NCBI GenBank assembly: GCA_020636135.1
Contig: JACJYK010000001.1
Span: 2,528,501-2,592,500 of the forward strand
Reading direction: 5' to 3'
DNA length: 64,000 nt
DNA from: Lewinellaceae bacterium
GTDB lineage: Bacteria > Bacteroidota > Bacteroidia > Chitinophagales > Saprospiraceae
Below, piece by piece: positions 20,801 to 28,918 of this stretch. Each line of letters begins with the position of its first letter. Position 1 is the first letter of the stretch. The notes under the pieces are model-generated. The model searched no databases, was not told the DNA's origin, and saw nothing but the letters and a program-made list of their open reading frames with translations. A program made the position numbers and the translations under genes.

Positions 20801-23254
20801 GAACAGCCTCAGAGAGTCTTTCGAGCACGTCAGCGTGTCATCGCGCAATTCAAAGGCGGGAGAAACGGTGTCTATTGGAACCTCAATCGTTGTTTGTACC
20901 GCGCATCCCAATGGTGATGTAACGGTCAACTGATAGATCCCAGGAACTGTTACAGCTTCAGAAGAATTTGCACTGGTAAAACCTTGTGGTCCATTCCACA
21001 AGAAAGATGATCCGGTTATGCTGGAAGTACCATTTAACGTAACGGTTGGCTGATTGCAACTTAATGTTCCGCCCGAAGCCGTTACTACCGGCAGTGGATT
21101 CACGACAATGTCGATGGTGTCCATTGCACAACAGCCATTGGTAGATGTTACTGTTACGATGTAAGTCCCAGCATTCTTAACAGCAATTTGCTGGGTTGTC
21201 GCACCGGTCGACCAGAGGTAGGAGCTTCCCTCATGTCCGGCATTCAGATATGCTGTATCCCCTTTACACAATACCCTATCAGGACCCAGATCCACATTTA
21301 GATTATTCATAACGGTTACGGTCCAGTCGTAGTGCGCTGCATTACCACATGGGTCGGTTACATCCCAGGAATATTGAACGATCTGAGCTAGGCTTCCTGT
21401 CGTGCAATCCCCAGACTGGATGCTGGATGCCATCGTTATCCGGTCACTGACATCTCCGTAACAGGAATCAAATGCAGTAATTACCGGCATAGCTGGCATG
21501 ACCTGATCACAGGTGATGGTAACATCAGGCAGCATACCTGTAAATACCGGGGCTGTAGTATCTAAAACATTGACCACAAAGGACTGGACTGTTTCATGAC
21601 CGCAGTCATCGGCTACCGAATAAGTGTACGTTATCTGTTCGTAGATACCAATCGTGTCCGGAAGCTCACAACCAAATACTGTGGAAGAAATGGCTACCTG
21701 GATCCGGTCGGTTACGTCCCCCAGACAGGAATCGTAGGCTGTAATCTGATTTCCAATTTCAGGTAATCCTTCAATCGCAGAACCACAATAAGCAATTGCG
21801 GAACCGGAAGGCACACCGGATAACACCGGAGGATGCGTATCCTGTAACCGAACGATAACGTGCCTTTTCTCGGGGTTCTCATTTCCAGATGGATCATACA
21901 ACGTCACCTCATACAAGTCCTCATAGGCAAATCCACAAATAGTCTGATGATCGATCAACGTGAATTTTGTAAAGTCATTTCCACACAGCCGATGATCATA
22001 CGCCCAGTACTGAAGACTATCCGGAATATTGTAATTCGTTCCATCGCATTCAAAGGTAAGAACGGTATCAGCAGTTGGTGGCCACCAGATCGGGGCTATG
22101 GTATCCACAACGGTGATGAAGTAAGTACACTCACTGGTCTGATTGCCGTCTGAAACCCGGTACACGAAGCGGTTGATCCCATACTGATAAACGTAGTTCT
22201 CATATTTTGCACCACTCTCACCCAGATTCCGGTTCTGTGTTCCATAAAATATATCGTCCAGGTAATAATCAAACTGTGCTGAAACAATGCCGCAATTGTC
22301 AGAAAAAGTCGGCACCTCAAAAGTGAGTGGGGCAACCCACTGACAAGTGTCATTCGCCGCATTATCGGGTATATATACCGTCAGATCCGGAGGACATGTG
22401 ATTGTCGGCGGTGTTAAATCATTCATCGATACATTGACCTGAACATCTTGCTCGCAAATAGAAAGTGCACTTGAGCGTTCAGACGACAAATAATTGGTAA
22501 TGTGAATGGTATAAGCACCGGGTGATAATCCTTCCCAATGACTTGTCGTCACGGTTAGACCATTATTCAGGGAAAAGTAGGTCGGAAAGCAGGAGCCACC
22601 ATCCGTAATCAATTCGATCGTTCCGTCATTTACTGCGGAACAACTTGCATCCGTTACATTAACCGCAACCACTTCGGGACAGATGAGATTAAAAGTCAGA
22701 TTGACACAGGAAACAGTGATGTCATCCGGCAAACCACAAAATCCAATTTCCCAGTCCCCGTTTGGATTAATCCCCAAATCATTGAGTTCGGTAAAGTCAT
22801 CGAAAGGCTGGTAGGACTTACCGGAAGGCTGGGCCACGTTAGCCGAAGAGAAAGGCAAATTGGGACAACCTTTAAATTCGATGTTCAGTGGTCCGTTTGA
22901 ATAATTAGGGAAGCTATTGAGGCCTTCTTCCCCGGAGGCCAGCAAATAGATGCTGTCATTTGGTGCGCGGAGATAAATATTGCAGGCAAATCCGGCGGAT
23001 TGGGAAAGGACTACCCCTACCCCGTCGATCCCGTAGTTATCAGCCCCCAGATTCCCGACACCGCTCACCGGAACAGAGATCCAGGTCATGGTGGGACAAT
23101 TGGCAGTGATAGAGACATCGACTCCACAGTCCGCATTGGCAAAAAAAGCAATTTGGCTTAATGCTGAAGATACGCTGATCATGAGCAAAGCACCAATCAG
23201 GAGAACCGATTGATGCATCAGGCGGTTGGTGCGTTTGATTGAATAATAGTTCAT
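17843..23254 (-). CDS. Giant T9SS-secreted adhesin with P-domain, HYR-type and tandem Ig-like repeats
   Basis: An 1803-residue surface protein, first gene of the operon. Order of parts: signal peptide (1-33, SSALSQ); a proprotein-convertase P-domain-like module (about 35-190, with NPNGDWEIGFCG); several HYR-type modules (about 280-660, with PPTITCPPDLTVYIP and PVFTGMLPDVTITCD); an Ig/PKD-like array of at least nine modules of about 77 residues, each with two cysteines in DTLTCSKDSL and APNGC; then a T9SS type A sorting domain (LQVFPNPGDEYVNIDL ... LSEGWYVLKVIS). Six of the array modules are nearly identical even at DNA level. A role in adhesion or gliding is likely for such proteins, but not proven. 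Confidence 0.9.
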   Translation of the reverse strand: MNYYSIKRTNRLMHQSVLLIGALLMISVSSALSQIAFFANADCGVDVSITANCPTMTWISVPVSGVGNLGADNYGIDGVGVVLSQSAGFACNIYLRAPNDSIYLLASGEEGLNSFPNYSNGPLNIEFKGCPNLPFSSANVAQPSGKSYQPFDDFTELNDLGINPNGDWEIGFCGLPDDITVSCVNLTFNLICPEVVAVNVTDASCSAVNDGTIELITDGGSCFPTYFSLNNGLTVTTSHWEGLSPGAYTIHITNYLSSERSSALSICEQDVQVNVSMNDLTPPTITCPPDLTVYIPDNAANDTCQWVAPLTFEVPTFSDNCGIVSAQFDYYLDDIFYGTQNRNLGESGAKYENYVYQYGINRFVYRVSDGNQTSECTYFITVVDTIAPIWWPPTADTVLTFECDGTNYNIPDSLQYWAYDHRLCGNDFTKFTLIDHQTICGFAYEDLYEVTLYDPSGNENPEKRHVIVRLQDTHPPVLSGVPSGSAIAYCGSAIEGLPEIGNQITAYDSCLGDVTDRIQVAISSTVFGCELPDTIGIYEQITYTYSVADDCGHETVQSFVVNVLDTTAPVFTGMLPDVTITCDQVMPAMPVITAFDSCYGDVSDRITMASSIQSGDCTTGSLAQIVQYSWDVTDPCGNAAHYDWTVTVMNNLNVDLGPDRVLCKGDTAYLNAGHEGSSYLWSTGATTQQIAVKNAGTYIVTVTSTNGCCAMDTIDIVVNPLPVVTASGGTLSCNQPTVTLNGTSSITGSSFLWNGPQGFTSANSSEAVTVPGIYQLTVTSPLGCAVQTTIEVPIDTVSPAFELRDDTLTCSKDSLRLFVSPVVSDYTYAWSGPDNFHSGELNPWTNTPGDYTLVVTAPNGCSTMASLTIVSDQTPPAFELHDDTLTCSKDSLRLFVSPAVSDYTYAWSGPGNFHSSELNPWTKTPGDYTLVVTAPNGCSTMASLTIVSDQTPPAFELHDDTLTCSKDSLRLFVSPAVSDFTYAWSGPGNFHSSELNPWTKTPGDYTLLVTAPNGCKTMASLTIESNKTPPAFELHDDTLTCSKDSLRLFVSPAVSDYTYAWSGPGNFHSSELNPRTQIPGDYTLVVTAPNGCKTMASLTIVSDQTPPAFELHDDTLTCSKDSLQLFVSPAVSDYTYAWSGPSNFHSSELNPWTQIPGDYTLEVKAPNGCSTMASLTIVSDQTPPAFELHNDTLTCSKDSLRLFVSPAVSDYTYAWSGPGNFHSSELNPWTQIPGDYTLEVTAPNGCTTMASLTIVQDNALPVVHVMSDTLTCDVDSLQLSLQVDQQQYQIAWTGPAGFTSAKMNPWVNEAGIYQGAVKGANGCVTTFELDVIADQSLPNFTVKNDTLTCLKDSVQLTVLSTQPDITYFWAYADTIVFPDSNPWVKSPGKYFVFVTGANGCSRKKSLTVIRDTASPLINITAGTVNCMDHTQRLTALSNPLPGVFTWSGPDNFSADSAWIDIHQEGLYKVTFTGRNGCPRSDEYQALLSSPSVTISGDSLLTCSNNSVLLTGISADAIRYQWTGPDGFSAEDMMIQVFDPGNYSLVVSNTQNCMDSAQLTVQKDVSLPDLQVSGGIIPCNNGTLQISATSMVGTSFSWSGPDGFMSDLSDPVVTKAGQYTLTVSDSLGCTVSKSVMVTNPPPIQVTINTSIHPNGDLGDASVFVTSGTGPFQVLWDNGDTSFMTIDLSLDTHWVQVTDKYGCTEEFSFGIDASTAVQDSRYVEHLQVFPNPGDEYVNIDLALRDQYQSTRMLLIDLTGRIRWEKEYSRGTVQDRIPAYQLSEGWYVLKVISRNVLTSRPVIIVH
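19484..20870 (-). repeat. Six tandem 231-bp repeats within the adhesin gene
   Basis: Six head-to-tail copies of a 231-bp unit (77 codons), in frame. Landmarks such as the sequence coding for PPAFELHDDTLTCSKDSL recur every 231 bases (for example the plus-strand word GTCAGCGAAGCCATCGT near 19729, 19960, 20191, 20422 and 20653). Copies differ by only a few bases, whereas flanking modules of the same fold are strongly diverged, which points to recent duplication and probable length variation by recombination or slippage. Confidence 0.92.
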
Positions 23255-23404
23255 GTTGGACGGGTTTTTCTTGTTCGATTAAATCACCAATAGCGATTCT
23301 TTCGTAACTAAAATTAGTCAGCGAGACCTCCCATCCTGTCTCTGTGGTTATGAGTGCATGTCTTCGATGTCATGAACGGGGGCATAGAGGTCATGAGCGG
23401 TAAA

Positions 23405-23854
23405 AGAGAATGAGATTTAGATTTAAGATTATTTGATTTAAGATTTGAGATTTGAGATTATGTGATTTGAGATTAATTGATTTGAGATTTTGGAATCTTA
23501 CTTACACCCCAGAAAACCACAAAACCCTTGCCTCCCTGACTCCCTGATGCCCTGCATTACCCACCCCTGTTTCCCCTCCTGGGAGGGGACTAATTACTGC
23601 TGTTCTGATGTCTCTTCCGGCAAGCATAGTCAATGCATGGATGAAATCGTAACGAAGCCACAGCAGATGATATGCTTTGATTACAGATAATGTGATTTGA
23701 GATTATGTGATTTGAGATTTGAGATTAATTGATTTGAGATTTTGGAATCTTACTTACACCCCAGAAAACCACAAAACCAGAAAACCACAATACCACAAAA
23801 CCACAATACCACAAAACCACAATACCTTTGCCTCCCTGACACTCTGATGCCCTG
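23405..23854. repeat. Intergenic repeat cluster: GATTTGAGATT tracts and a 58-bp direct repeat
   Basis: Between the adhesin gene and the response regulator gene there is no coding sequence but a dense low-complexity region. Imperfect GATTTGAGATT/GATTATGTG tracts at 23405-23480 and 23690-23740 lead into a perfect 58-base direct repeat at 23469-23526 and 23721-23778. The second copy is extended by alternating ACCACAAA/ACCACAAT units up to about 23826. Both copies are followed by TTGCCTCCCTGAC and a CCTGATGCC variant. The structure looks like a duplicated intergenic repeat unit rather than a CRISPR, because there are no regular spacers. Confidence 0.85.
23556..23590. repeat. 35-base palindromic intergenic repeat, copy 1
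   Basis: ATTACCCACCCCT followed four bases later by the inverted arms CCCCTCC and GGAGGGG with two bases between. The same 35-base layout recurs at 59294-59328 and 59676-59710, more than 35 kb away, so it is an interspersed repeat family of this genome. Confidence 0.8.
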
Positions 23855-23893
23855 ATGCCTTGATACCTCGCAACCATTCCATATCTTCATTTC

Positions 23894-24634
23894 ATGTCCC
23901 TCAAGAAAAACATCCTGATCGTAGAAGATGAGCTCCTATATGCCTCCAGGCTGGAGATGCAATTGGAGTTGCTGGGCTACACGGTGGTTGGGAGCGCCGA
24001 CAGCAGCGAAACGGCATTGGATATGATCCGGGAGAATGATGTTGATCTGATCCTCATGGATATCCACATCCAGGGAAATTATGATGGAGTTGAGTTGACT
24101 GAGCAGGTCCAAAAAATTCAACCGGTCCCGGTTATATTCCTTACCTCTCAGGAGGACGAAATGACCTTTAAACGGGCGGCGCGTACCAAGCCCGCCGGGT
24201 TTATCCTTAAGCCTTGTTCCGATGTACAGCTGCAACGTTCCATCCAATTAGCCCTGGACCAGGAGAAGCAGGAGACTATATCTGACAGCGACCAGGAAGC
24301 AACCAGGGTTATAGAAGAAGATCTGTTCATCCAGAAGAATCAGACCGTGCACCGTGTACCCATACGTTCCATTGAATACCTGGAAGCCGATGGCCGGTAT
24401 TGCCGCGTGCATTGTGATCTTGGACTTTTCCTGGTGCGTAAACCGCTGAAAGAACTACTGAAATTGTTACCCGAATCCCATTTTATCCAGTGTCACCGGA
24501 GCTATGTTATCAATCTCCAACAGGTAGAAAAAATCGACCTGGAAGACGATCAAATTGTACTCAAGAGCCATCGGATCCCGGTCAGTAAACGGGAACGCGA
24601 ACACGTCCTGGAGCGACTCCGGCTGCTTAAATAA
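23894..24634 (+). CDS. Response regulator with LytTR DNA-binding domain
   Basis: A 246-residue two-component response regulator. The receiver domain (1-120) has the acidic pair in ILIVEDE (7-13), the phospho-acceptor Asp56 in LILMDIH, the switch Thr in IFLTSQ and Lys in FILKP. The C-terminal domain (about 145-246) is LytTR (AlgR/LytR) type: IEYLEADGRYCRVH, FLVRKPLKELLKLLP and FIQCHRSYVINL. It would bind DNA repeats upstream of targets. The gene is convergent with a histidine kinase 66 bases away (24701-27097), its likely partner. Confidence 0.94.
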   Translation: MSLKKNILIVEDELLYASRLEMQLELLGYTVVGSADSSETALDMIRENDVDLILMDIHIQGNYDGVELTEQVQKIQPVPVIFLTSQEDEMTFKRAARTKPAGFILKPCSDVQLQRSIQLALDQEKQETISDSDQEATRVIEEDLFIQKNQTVHRVPIRSIEYLEADGRYCRVHCDLGLFLVRKPLKELLKLLPESHFIQCHRSYVINLQQVEKIDLEDDQIVLKSHRIPVSKREREHVLERLRLLK

Positions 24635-24700
24635 TGATTAAACTTCCGTTTGTTTTCCCCAGAAACCGCACCAGCTTGAAGAAGTGGGAACATTTGATAC

Positions 24701-27097
24701 TCAGGAAATAGCCGGAAGTGTTACCGTGATCTTTGTACCATGTCCTTTTTCACTCTCCACACTAATAGTCCCCTTGTTTTGTTCCACAAGGTCTTTGCAG
24801 AGGACCAATCCCAGCCCGGTCCCCCGTTCGCCATAGGTCCCGGAAGTTGATTTATGAGAGAGTTCAAACAGCTGATTCAATTGCTCCCGATTCATTCCTT
24901 CTCCCTGATCAACAATCGATAGTTGAGTGATGTTGCCCAGTGACTTGGCTTCCAATTCAATAACCTGGCCCGTGAAACTGAACTTCAGGGCATTGGAAAG
25001 TAAATTCCTTAGGAGGGTATGCAAGGCATTCTTATCGGCAAATACCATACAATCCGAATCCACCCAAGGCCGGATGGTAATCTCTTTTTGCAGTGCGGTG
25101 GAAGTATAGATCGAAATCACCTCTTCAAAGGCTTTCGCTACACGGATTTGTTCAGGATGGTAAGGGATCACGCCCAATTGCTGCCGGGCCCAATTCAATA
25201 AATTGTCTAGCAATGCACTCAACTGGTGGGTTGTCTTTCCTACCAGTCCGGCGATCTTCTCCACCTTTTTGTGATCGCCTTTATCCAGGAAATAGGCCAT
25301 CTGCTGGTCCACCGATTCCAGGGCTACCATGGGACTGCGCAAATCATGGGCAATGATACTGAAGAAGCGGTCTTTTGTATGATTGAGGTTTTGAAGTGTT
25401 TCATTTTGAGCTTGTAGCATGGACCTTGTTTTACGCAACTGGAAAAACAAATAAGTCCCAAATGCCAGTAATATTGCCAGGATTATGGCTGCAATCAAGT
25501 AAGCAATGTTTTGCTGTTTAAGCAGGGATGCATAGGCTTCTGCCTGCTCCGTTTGCCGGATGTGCTCATCCACCTGCTGTTTGACCTGCTCCTGTTTTAA
25601 GAGTTGCTGAGCGTTTTCCGTGAAGACGCTATCCTTATAAGCCTGATACGATTTTTGATGCTGCAATGCTTCCGTATAATCACCATTGAGCTCATATAAA
25701 TGACTCAGTAATAAATGCGCTGACTGGAGCCTTGATTTACTCACCTTAAATTTTTCAGCGACTTCAAGTGCTTGTCTGGCATGTTGAATGGCATCTTTGT
25801 ATTTGCCTTCATTTTCCTCAATATTGGATAAACCGATGAAAGCCGTTTGCAACAAGTGGGCATCCTGCATTTGTTCGAGCTTTGGCAATAAACCAAGGAT
25901 TATTTGTTCACCATATTGGTTATTATCTGTTCTGGAATAAAGTTTGGCCATTTGAATTTTACTTTCAAAACTGCTCAATGTATCACCGACGGATAAATAG
26001 ATCGAGTCGGCACGGGTATACATCTTCAGGGCGAAGTCAATGTTCTCCTGCATCTCATAAACCCGGCCTATCCGTAAGGTGATGTCTGCCGCATCTTCCG
26101 GAAAGCTTTGGATGATCTCGTAAGCTTGATTAAAATAATGCAGTGCCTGATCGTAGTCCAGCGTGGTATAAAATAAATTACCCAACCTGATCAGGACACG
26201 GCCTGTCCATTTTTTATCCGTCAATGCTTCATACAGCTTTTTGGAAAGTTCATAGTGACTTAAAGCCTCAGATATATCTCCGGCAGTGGCATTAAAATCA
26301 CCCAGATACATATGCGCATACGCAATGTCCGATGAGTTTGTGTGTTCTGCGATCTGAACACCTGTCTCTCCTTCTGCAATGGCTTCCCGGTATTTGCCCA
26401 TTTTCATTAGCAACGCCCCCAGGTACAAATGGCTTTGCAACAAATTAGCCAAACCATGATCTGCATATTGTGCACTTACACGACCCAATCGCGCATCTAT
26501 GGGTGGAGCGCTTCTAAACGACTCAAAGATCCGGATGGACTGCCGGTATGCGTCCTCTGCCTGGACAAACTGGCCGTTTTTCTCATATTCCCAGGCTACC
26601 GCTTTGTATATATTGCCCAGGTTTTTGGGTGAAATTTGTGCCGAATCCGGGAACAGCGCATCCAACAATTCAATACCCCGTTCCGGGCTGTAGTCACCAA
26701 ACTCAACCCAAATGTAGGTCGTGAAGGCGGTGGCATCCTGTGAGCCGGATTGAATGGCCAGATCCATGGCCTCGCGAGACGAGGTATAATAGTCACCTCC
26801 CTGATTGTATTCAATCTGTGCAATGAAATTGAGACATTCGGATTCTAAATCCAGCTTACCTAACCCTTCGGCAATCGGCAGAGCCTGTGTCGCATATTCC
26901 ATTGCACGTGGGCTATTGCCTTTTAACATGGATTGTCGTGCAAGCCCGAGCAGTACATCCACTTTATCGGCACCCGGGCGCGCATGTTCGAGCATCAGCT
27001 GCAGGCTGTCCATGATGTAGGCATCAGGATCACTCTGGGCATGAAGTGACTTCGTTAGTAGAAGCGCAAGAGCGTACAGATAAAACAGGCGTTTCAT
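24701..27097 (-). CDS. TPR-repeat sensor histidine kinase
   Basis: A 798-residue membrane histidine kinase. Start 27097 (MKRLFYLYALALLL) gives a signal sequence; an upstream in-frame start adds 23 residues without benefit. The exported sensor part (about 25-500) is built of tetratricopeptide repeats (EALSHYELSKKLYEAL, DQALHYFNQAYEII, DAIQHARQALEVAEKF). A transmembrane helix (IAYLIAAIILAILLAFGTYL) and a short coiled coil follow, then the HisKA H-box with His584 in IIAHDLRSP, the N-box LLRNLLSNALKFS, G1 IVDQGEGM and G2 GTGLGLVLCK. All kinase motifs are intact. Partner: probably the LytTR regulator next to it. Confidence 0.94.
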   Translation of the reverse strand: MKRLFYLYALALLLTKSLHAQSDPDAYIMDSLQLMLEHARPGADKVDVLLGLARQSMLKGNSPRAMEYATQALPIAEGLGKLDLESECLNFIAQIEYNQGGDYYTSSREAMDLAIQSGSQDATAFTTYIWVEFGDYSPERGIELLDALFPDSAQISPKNLGNIYKAVAWEYEKNGQFVQAEDAYRQSIRIFESFRSAPPIDARLGRVSAQYADHGLANLLQSHLYLGALLMKMGKYREAIAEGETGVQIAEHTNSSDIAYAHMYLGDFNATAGDISEALSHYELSKKLYEALTDKKWTGRVLIRLGNLFYTTLDYDQALHYFNQAYEIIQSFPEDAADITLRIGRVYEMQENIDFALKMYTRADSIYLSVGDTLSSFESKIQMAKLYSRTDNNQYGEQIILGLLPKLEQMQDAHLLQTAFIGLSNIEENEGKYKDAIQHARQALEVAEKFKVSKSRLQSAHLLLSHLYELNGDYTEALQHQKSYQAYKDSVFTENAQQLLKQEQVKQQVDEHIRQTEQAEAYASLLKQQNIAYLIAAIILAILLAFGTYLFFQLRKTRSMLQAQNETLQNLNHTKDRFFSIIAHDLRSPMVALESVDQQMAYFLDKGDHKKVEKIAGLVGKTTHQLSALLDNLLNWARQQLGVIPYHPEQIRVAKAFEEVISIYTSTALQKEITIRPWVDSDCMVFADKNALHTLLRNLLSNALKFSFTGQVIELEAKSLGNITQLSIVDQGEGMNREQLNQLFELSHKSTSGTYGERGTGLGLVLCKDLVEQNKGTISVESEKGHGTKITVTLPAIS

Positions 27098-27446
27098 GAG
27101 GAGTAAATTAAGCAATAATATGGTTTGATGCCTGCACCCTGATTCTGGAAAAATCTGCAACAACAAAGGCCAATGCGATTAACCTTTGTTAAGCGTGGAA
27201 TTCTCAGCATTTGAAATTAGCCAACTCCTGCGATCAAATCGATCCAAGAAATCATAACCTTTTGAAGCCTGATAATCTCCAGCGTGCCGATAGCTTTAAG
27301 CAACCTTTTATTTCATCCACCAAAGGCTTGAATTGCACTTAAGATAATATTGGTCGGTCATTTAAATCATTTGATAGAAATATTAAATCACGAATTATTC
27401 GCTTGAAACAATTTTATCCATTCATTCGATTAAACCTCAAATAACC
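27098..27446. other. Intergenic region between divergent genes
   Basis: About 350 AT-rich bases between the histidine kinase (minus) and the second N-acetyltransferase (plus). It must hold the promoters of both, but I found no convincing TTTG/TAnnTTTG pair on either strand, nor an RNA gene or repeat. Confidence 0.5.
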
Positions 27447-28217
27447 ATGATTCGTACAGAATACCTGACAAGACTAGGACTGCCTGCTCCTGAACAATTT
27501 GATTTAGCCACACTATTCCGCGTTCACCGTCAACATCTCTATCGAATTCCCTTTGAAAACCTGGACATTCACGCCGGCCGTAAGATCGAGCTGGATATTG
27601 AACGCATCTATCAAAAAATTGTCCATGAGGTACGGGGCGGATTCTGTTTTGAACTGAATGGTTTATTCCACTGGTTCCTGCAGGAATCCGGATACACCTG
27701 TTATTTCATTTCTTGTGCCGTGTACATCCCACCTCAGGAAAAATACGGAGCCGATGGGGGTCATATGGCCATCATCGCCTCACTGGACAACCAGCTGTGG
27801 TTGGTGGATGTAGGTTTTGGCAATAGTTTTCCGGAGCCCATCGCACTTAATTCTACCGAAATCGTAAGCCATCATGGCCAGTATTACCGGCTGGATAGGG
27901 ACCAAGAGGATCATTATATCCTTTATAACTCCAGGGACCAGCAGAACTGGATCCCTCTGTACCGTTTCAGGGATAACCCGGTACCTTTCAACTATTTTGA
28001 GCCATTCTGTGAATTCCATCAGACCTCTCCCCTCTCACCATTCACTCAGCGCAAATTGTGCTCCCAACTGGTGGAAGGAGGGCGCATAACCCTGGCAGGT
28101 AATACCCTGATCAACACCATCGATGGTCTGCGGGAAGAGATACCTGTTGAAGAGGAAGAATTTGACCATTACCTGCAGGAACTATTTGGTATTTCTATAC
28201 AACATTCAGTTCAATAA
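27447..28217 (+). CDS. Arylamine N-acetyltransferase (copy 2)
   Basis: A 256-residue NAT family enzyme with an intact Cys67-His106-Asp121 triad (RGGFCFELNG, DGGHMAII, WLVDVGFGNS). It shares with copy 1 (3896-4687) the PFENLDIH box and the FHQTSP(L/S)SPFTQR box, but the two differ throughout in other positions, so this is an old duplication or two separate acquisitions. It ends one base before the start of the CPBP protease gene, with which it is probably co-transcribed. Physiological substrate unknown. Confidence 0.95.
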   Translation: MIRTEYLTRLGLPAPEQFDLATLFRVHRQHLYRIPFENLDIHAGRKIELDIERIYQKIVHEVRGGFCFELNGLFHWFLQESGYTCYFISCAVYIPPQEKYGADGGHMAIIASLDNQLWLVDVGFGNSFPEPIALNSTEIVSHHGQYYRLDRDQEDHYILYNSRDQQNWIPLYRFRDNPVPFNYFEPFCEFHQTSPLSPFTQRKLCSQLVEGGRITLAGNTLINTIDGLREEIPVEEEEFDHYLQELFGISIQHSVQ

Positions 28218-28218
28218 C

Positions 28219-28875
28219 ATGACTTCAAAAACCAACTTTTACACTTATCTGGGGATTTTGATCTCCTATACGACGATATCCCTGGTCAACTGGCTCTTCA
28301 AGACCTACAACGGCGCAATGCTGAGTAACTCGCAGGCCGTCAGTAAAGAGCTGATCATCCTGGGCATGGTGGGTGTGCTCTTTCTGATCATCAGATTTGG
28401 TGAAAAGCAAGGCCTGGGCTCCATTGGATTGTATCCTCAGAATTTCGGCAGATCAGTTTTACGGGCATTATTCATTGCTGTCTTATCAGTGGCTGCAGTG
28501 GCCGTCGCTATCTTTATATGTCAGGCGGTAGGCTGGTCTTTCGGTGAGTCACATACTTTTGATCAATTGTCCCTATGGACGGTCACTTTGATTGTGATCC
28601 GGGCCGGCATTGCGGAGGAGGTATTTATGCGTGGTTTTTTGCTTGAAAGACTGAGTACCATAACAGGAAGTAAATGGGTAGCCGCTGCATTATCGCTAAT
28701 CCCCTTTGCCCTCTTGCATTATCCCGGCCAAGGCTGGGCAGGTGTGCTCGTTTCTTTTGCTGCCGGCGGAGTCCTGACCTGGTTTTATTTCTGGAAGCGG
28801 GATCTGAAAGCAAACATAGTAGCACACTTCCTGGTAGATTTTATTCCAAATGTCGCCGCACAATGGTTTGTATGA
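28219..28875 (+). CDS. CPBP family intramembrane glutamic endopeptidase
   Basis: A 218-residue polytopic membrane protein of the CPBP (CAAX protease/bacteriocin-processing, ABI) family. The three catalytic motifs are present: EEVFMR (133-138), FALLH with His167, and HFLVD with His203 and Asp207. Six or more hydrophobic helices are visible. In bacteria these enzymes process or degrade membrane-associated peptides. Start ATG 28219 is used; an earlier in-frame start at 28123 would overlap the N-acetyltransferase gene by about 95 bases. The one-base gap to that gene suggests an operon. Confidence 0.92.
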   Translation: MTSKTNFYTYLGILISYTTISLVNWLFKTYNGAMLSNSQAVSKELIILGMVGVLFLIIRFGEKQGLGSIGLYPQNFGRSVLRALFIAVLSVAAVAVAIFICQAVGWSFGESHTFDQLSLWTVTLIVIRAGIAEEVFMRGFLLERLSTITGSKWVAAALSLIPFALLHYPGQGWAGVLVSFAAGGVLTWFYFWKRDLKANIVAHFLVDFIPNVAAQWFV

Positions 28876-28918
28876 ACATAGTACCTCCATTCGTGCTATA
28901 TCCAATATTGATCAATCA

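Noticed and set aside
23405..23854. Possible CRISPR array
   Set aside because: Repeats are of unequal length without regular unique spacers, and no cas genes are present in the window.
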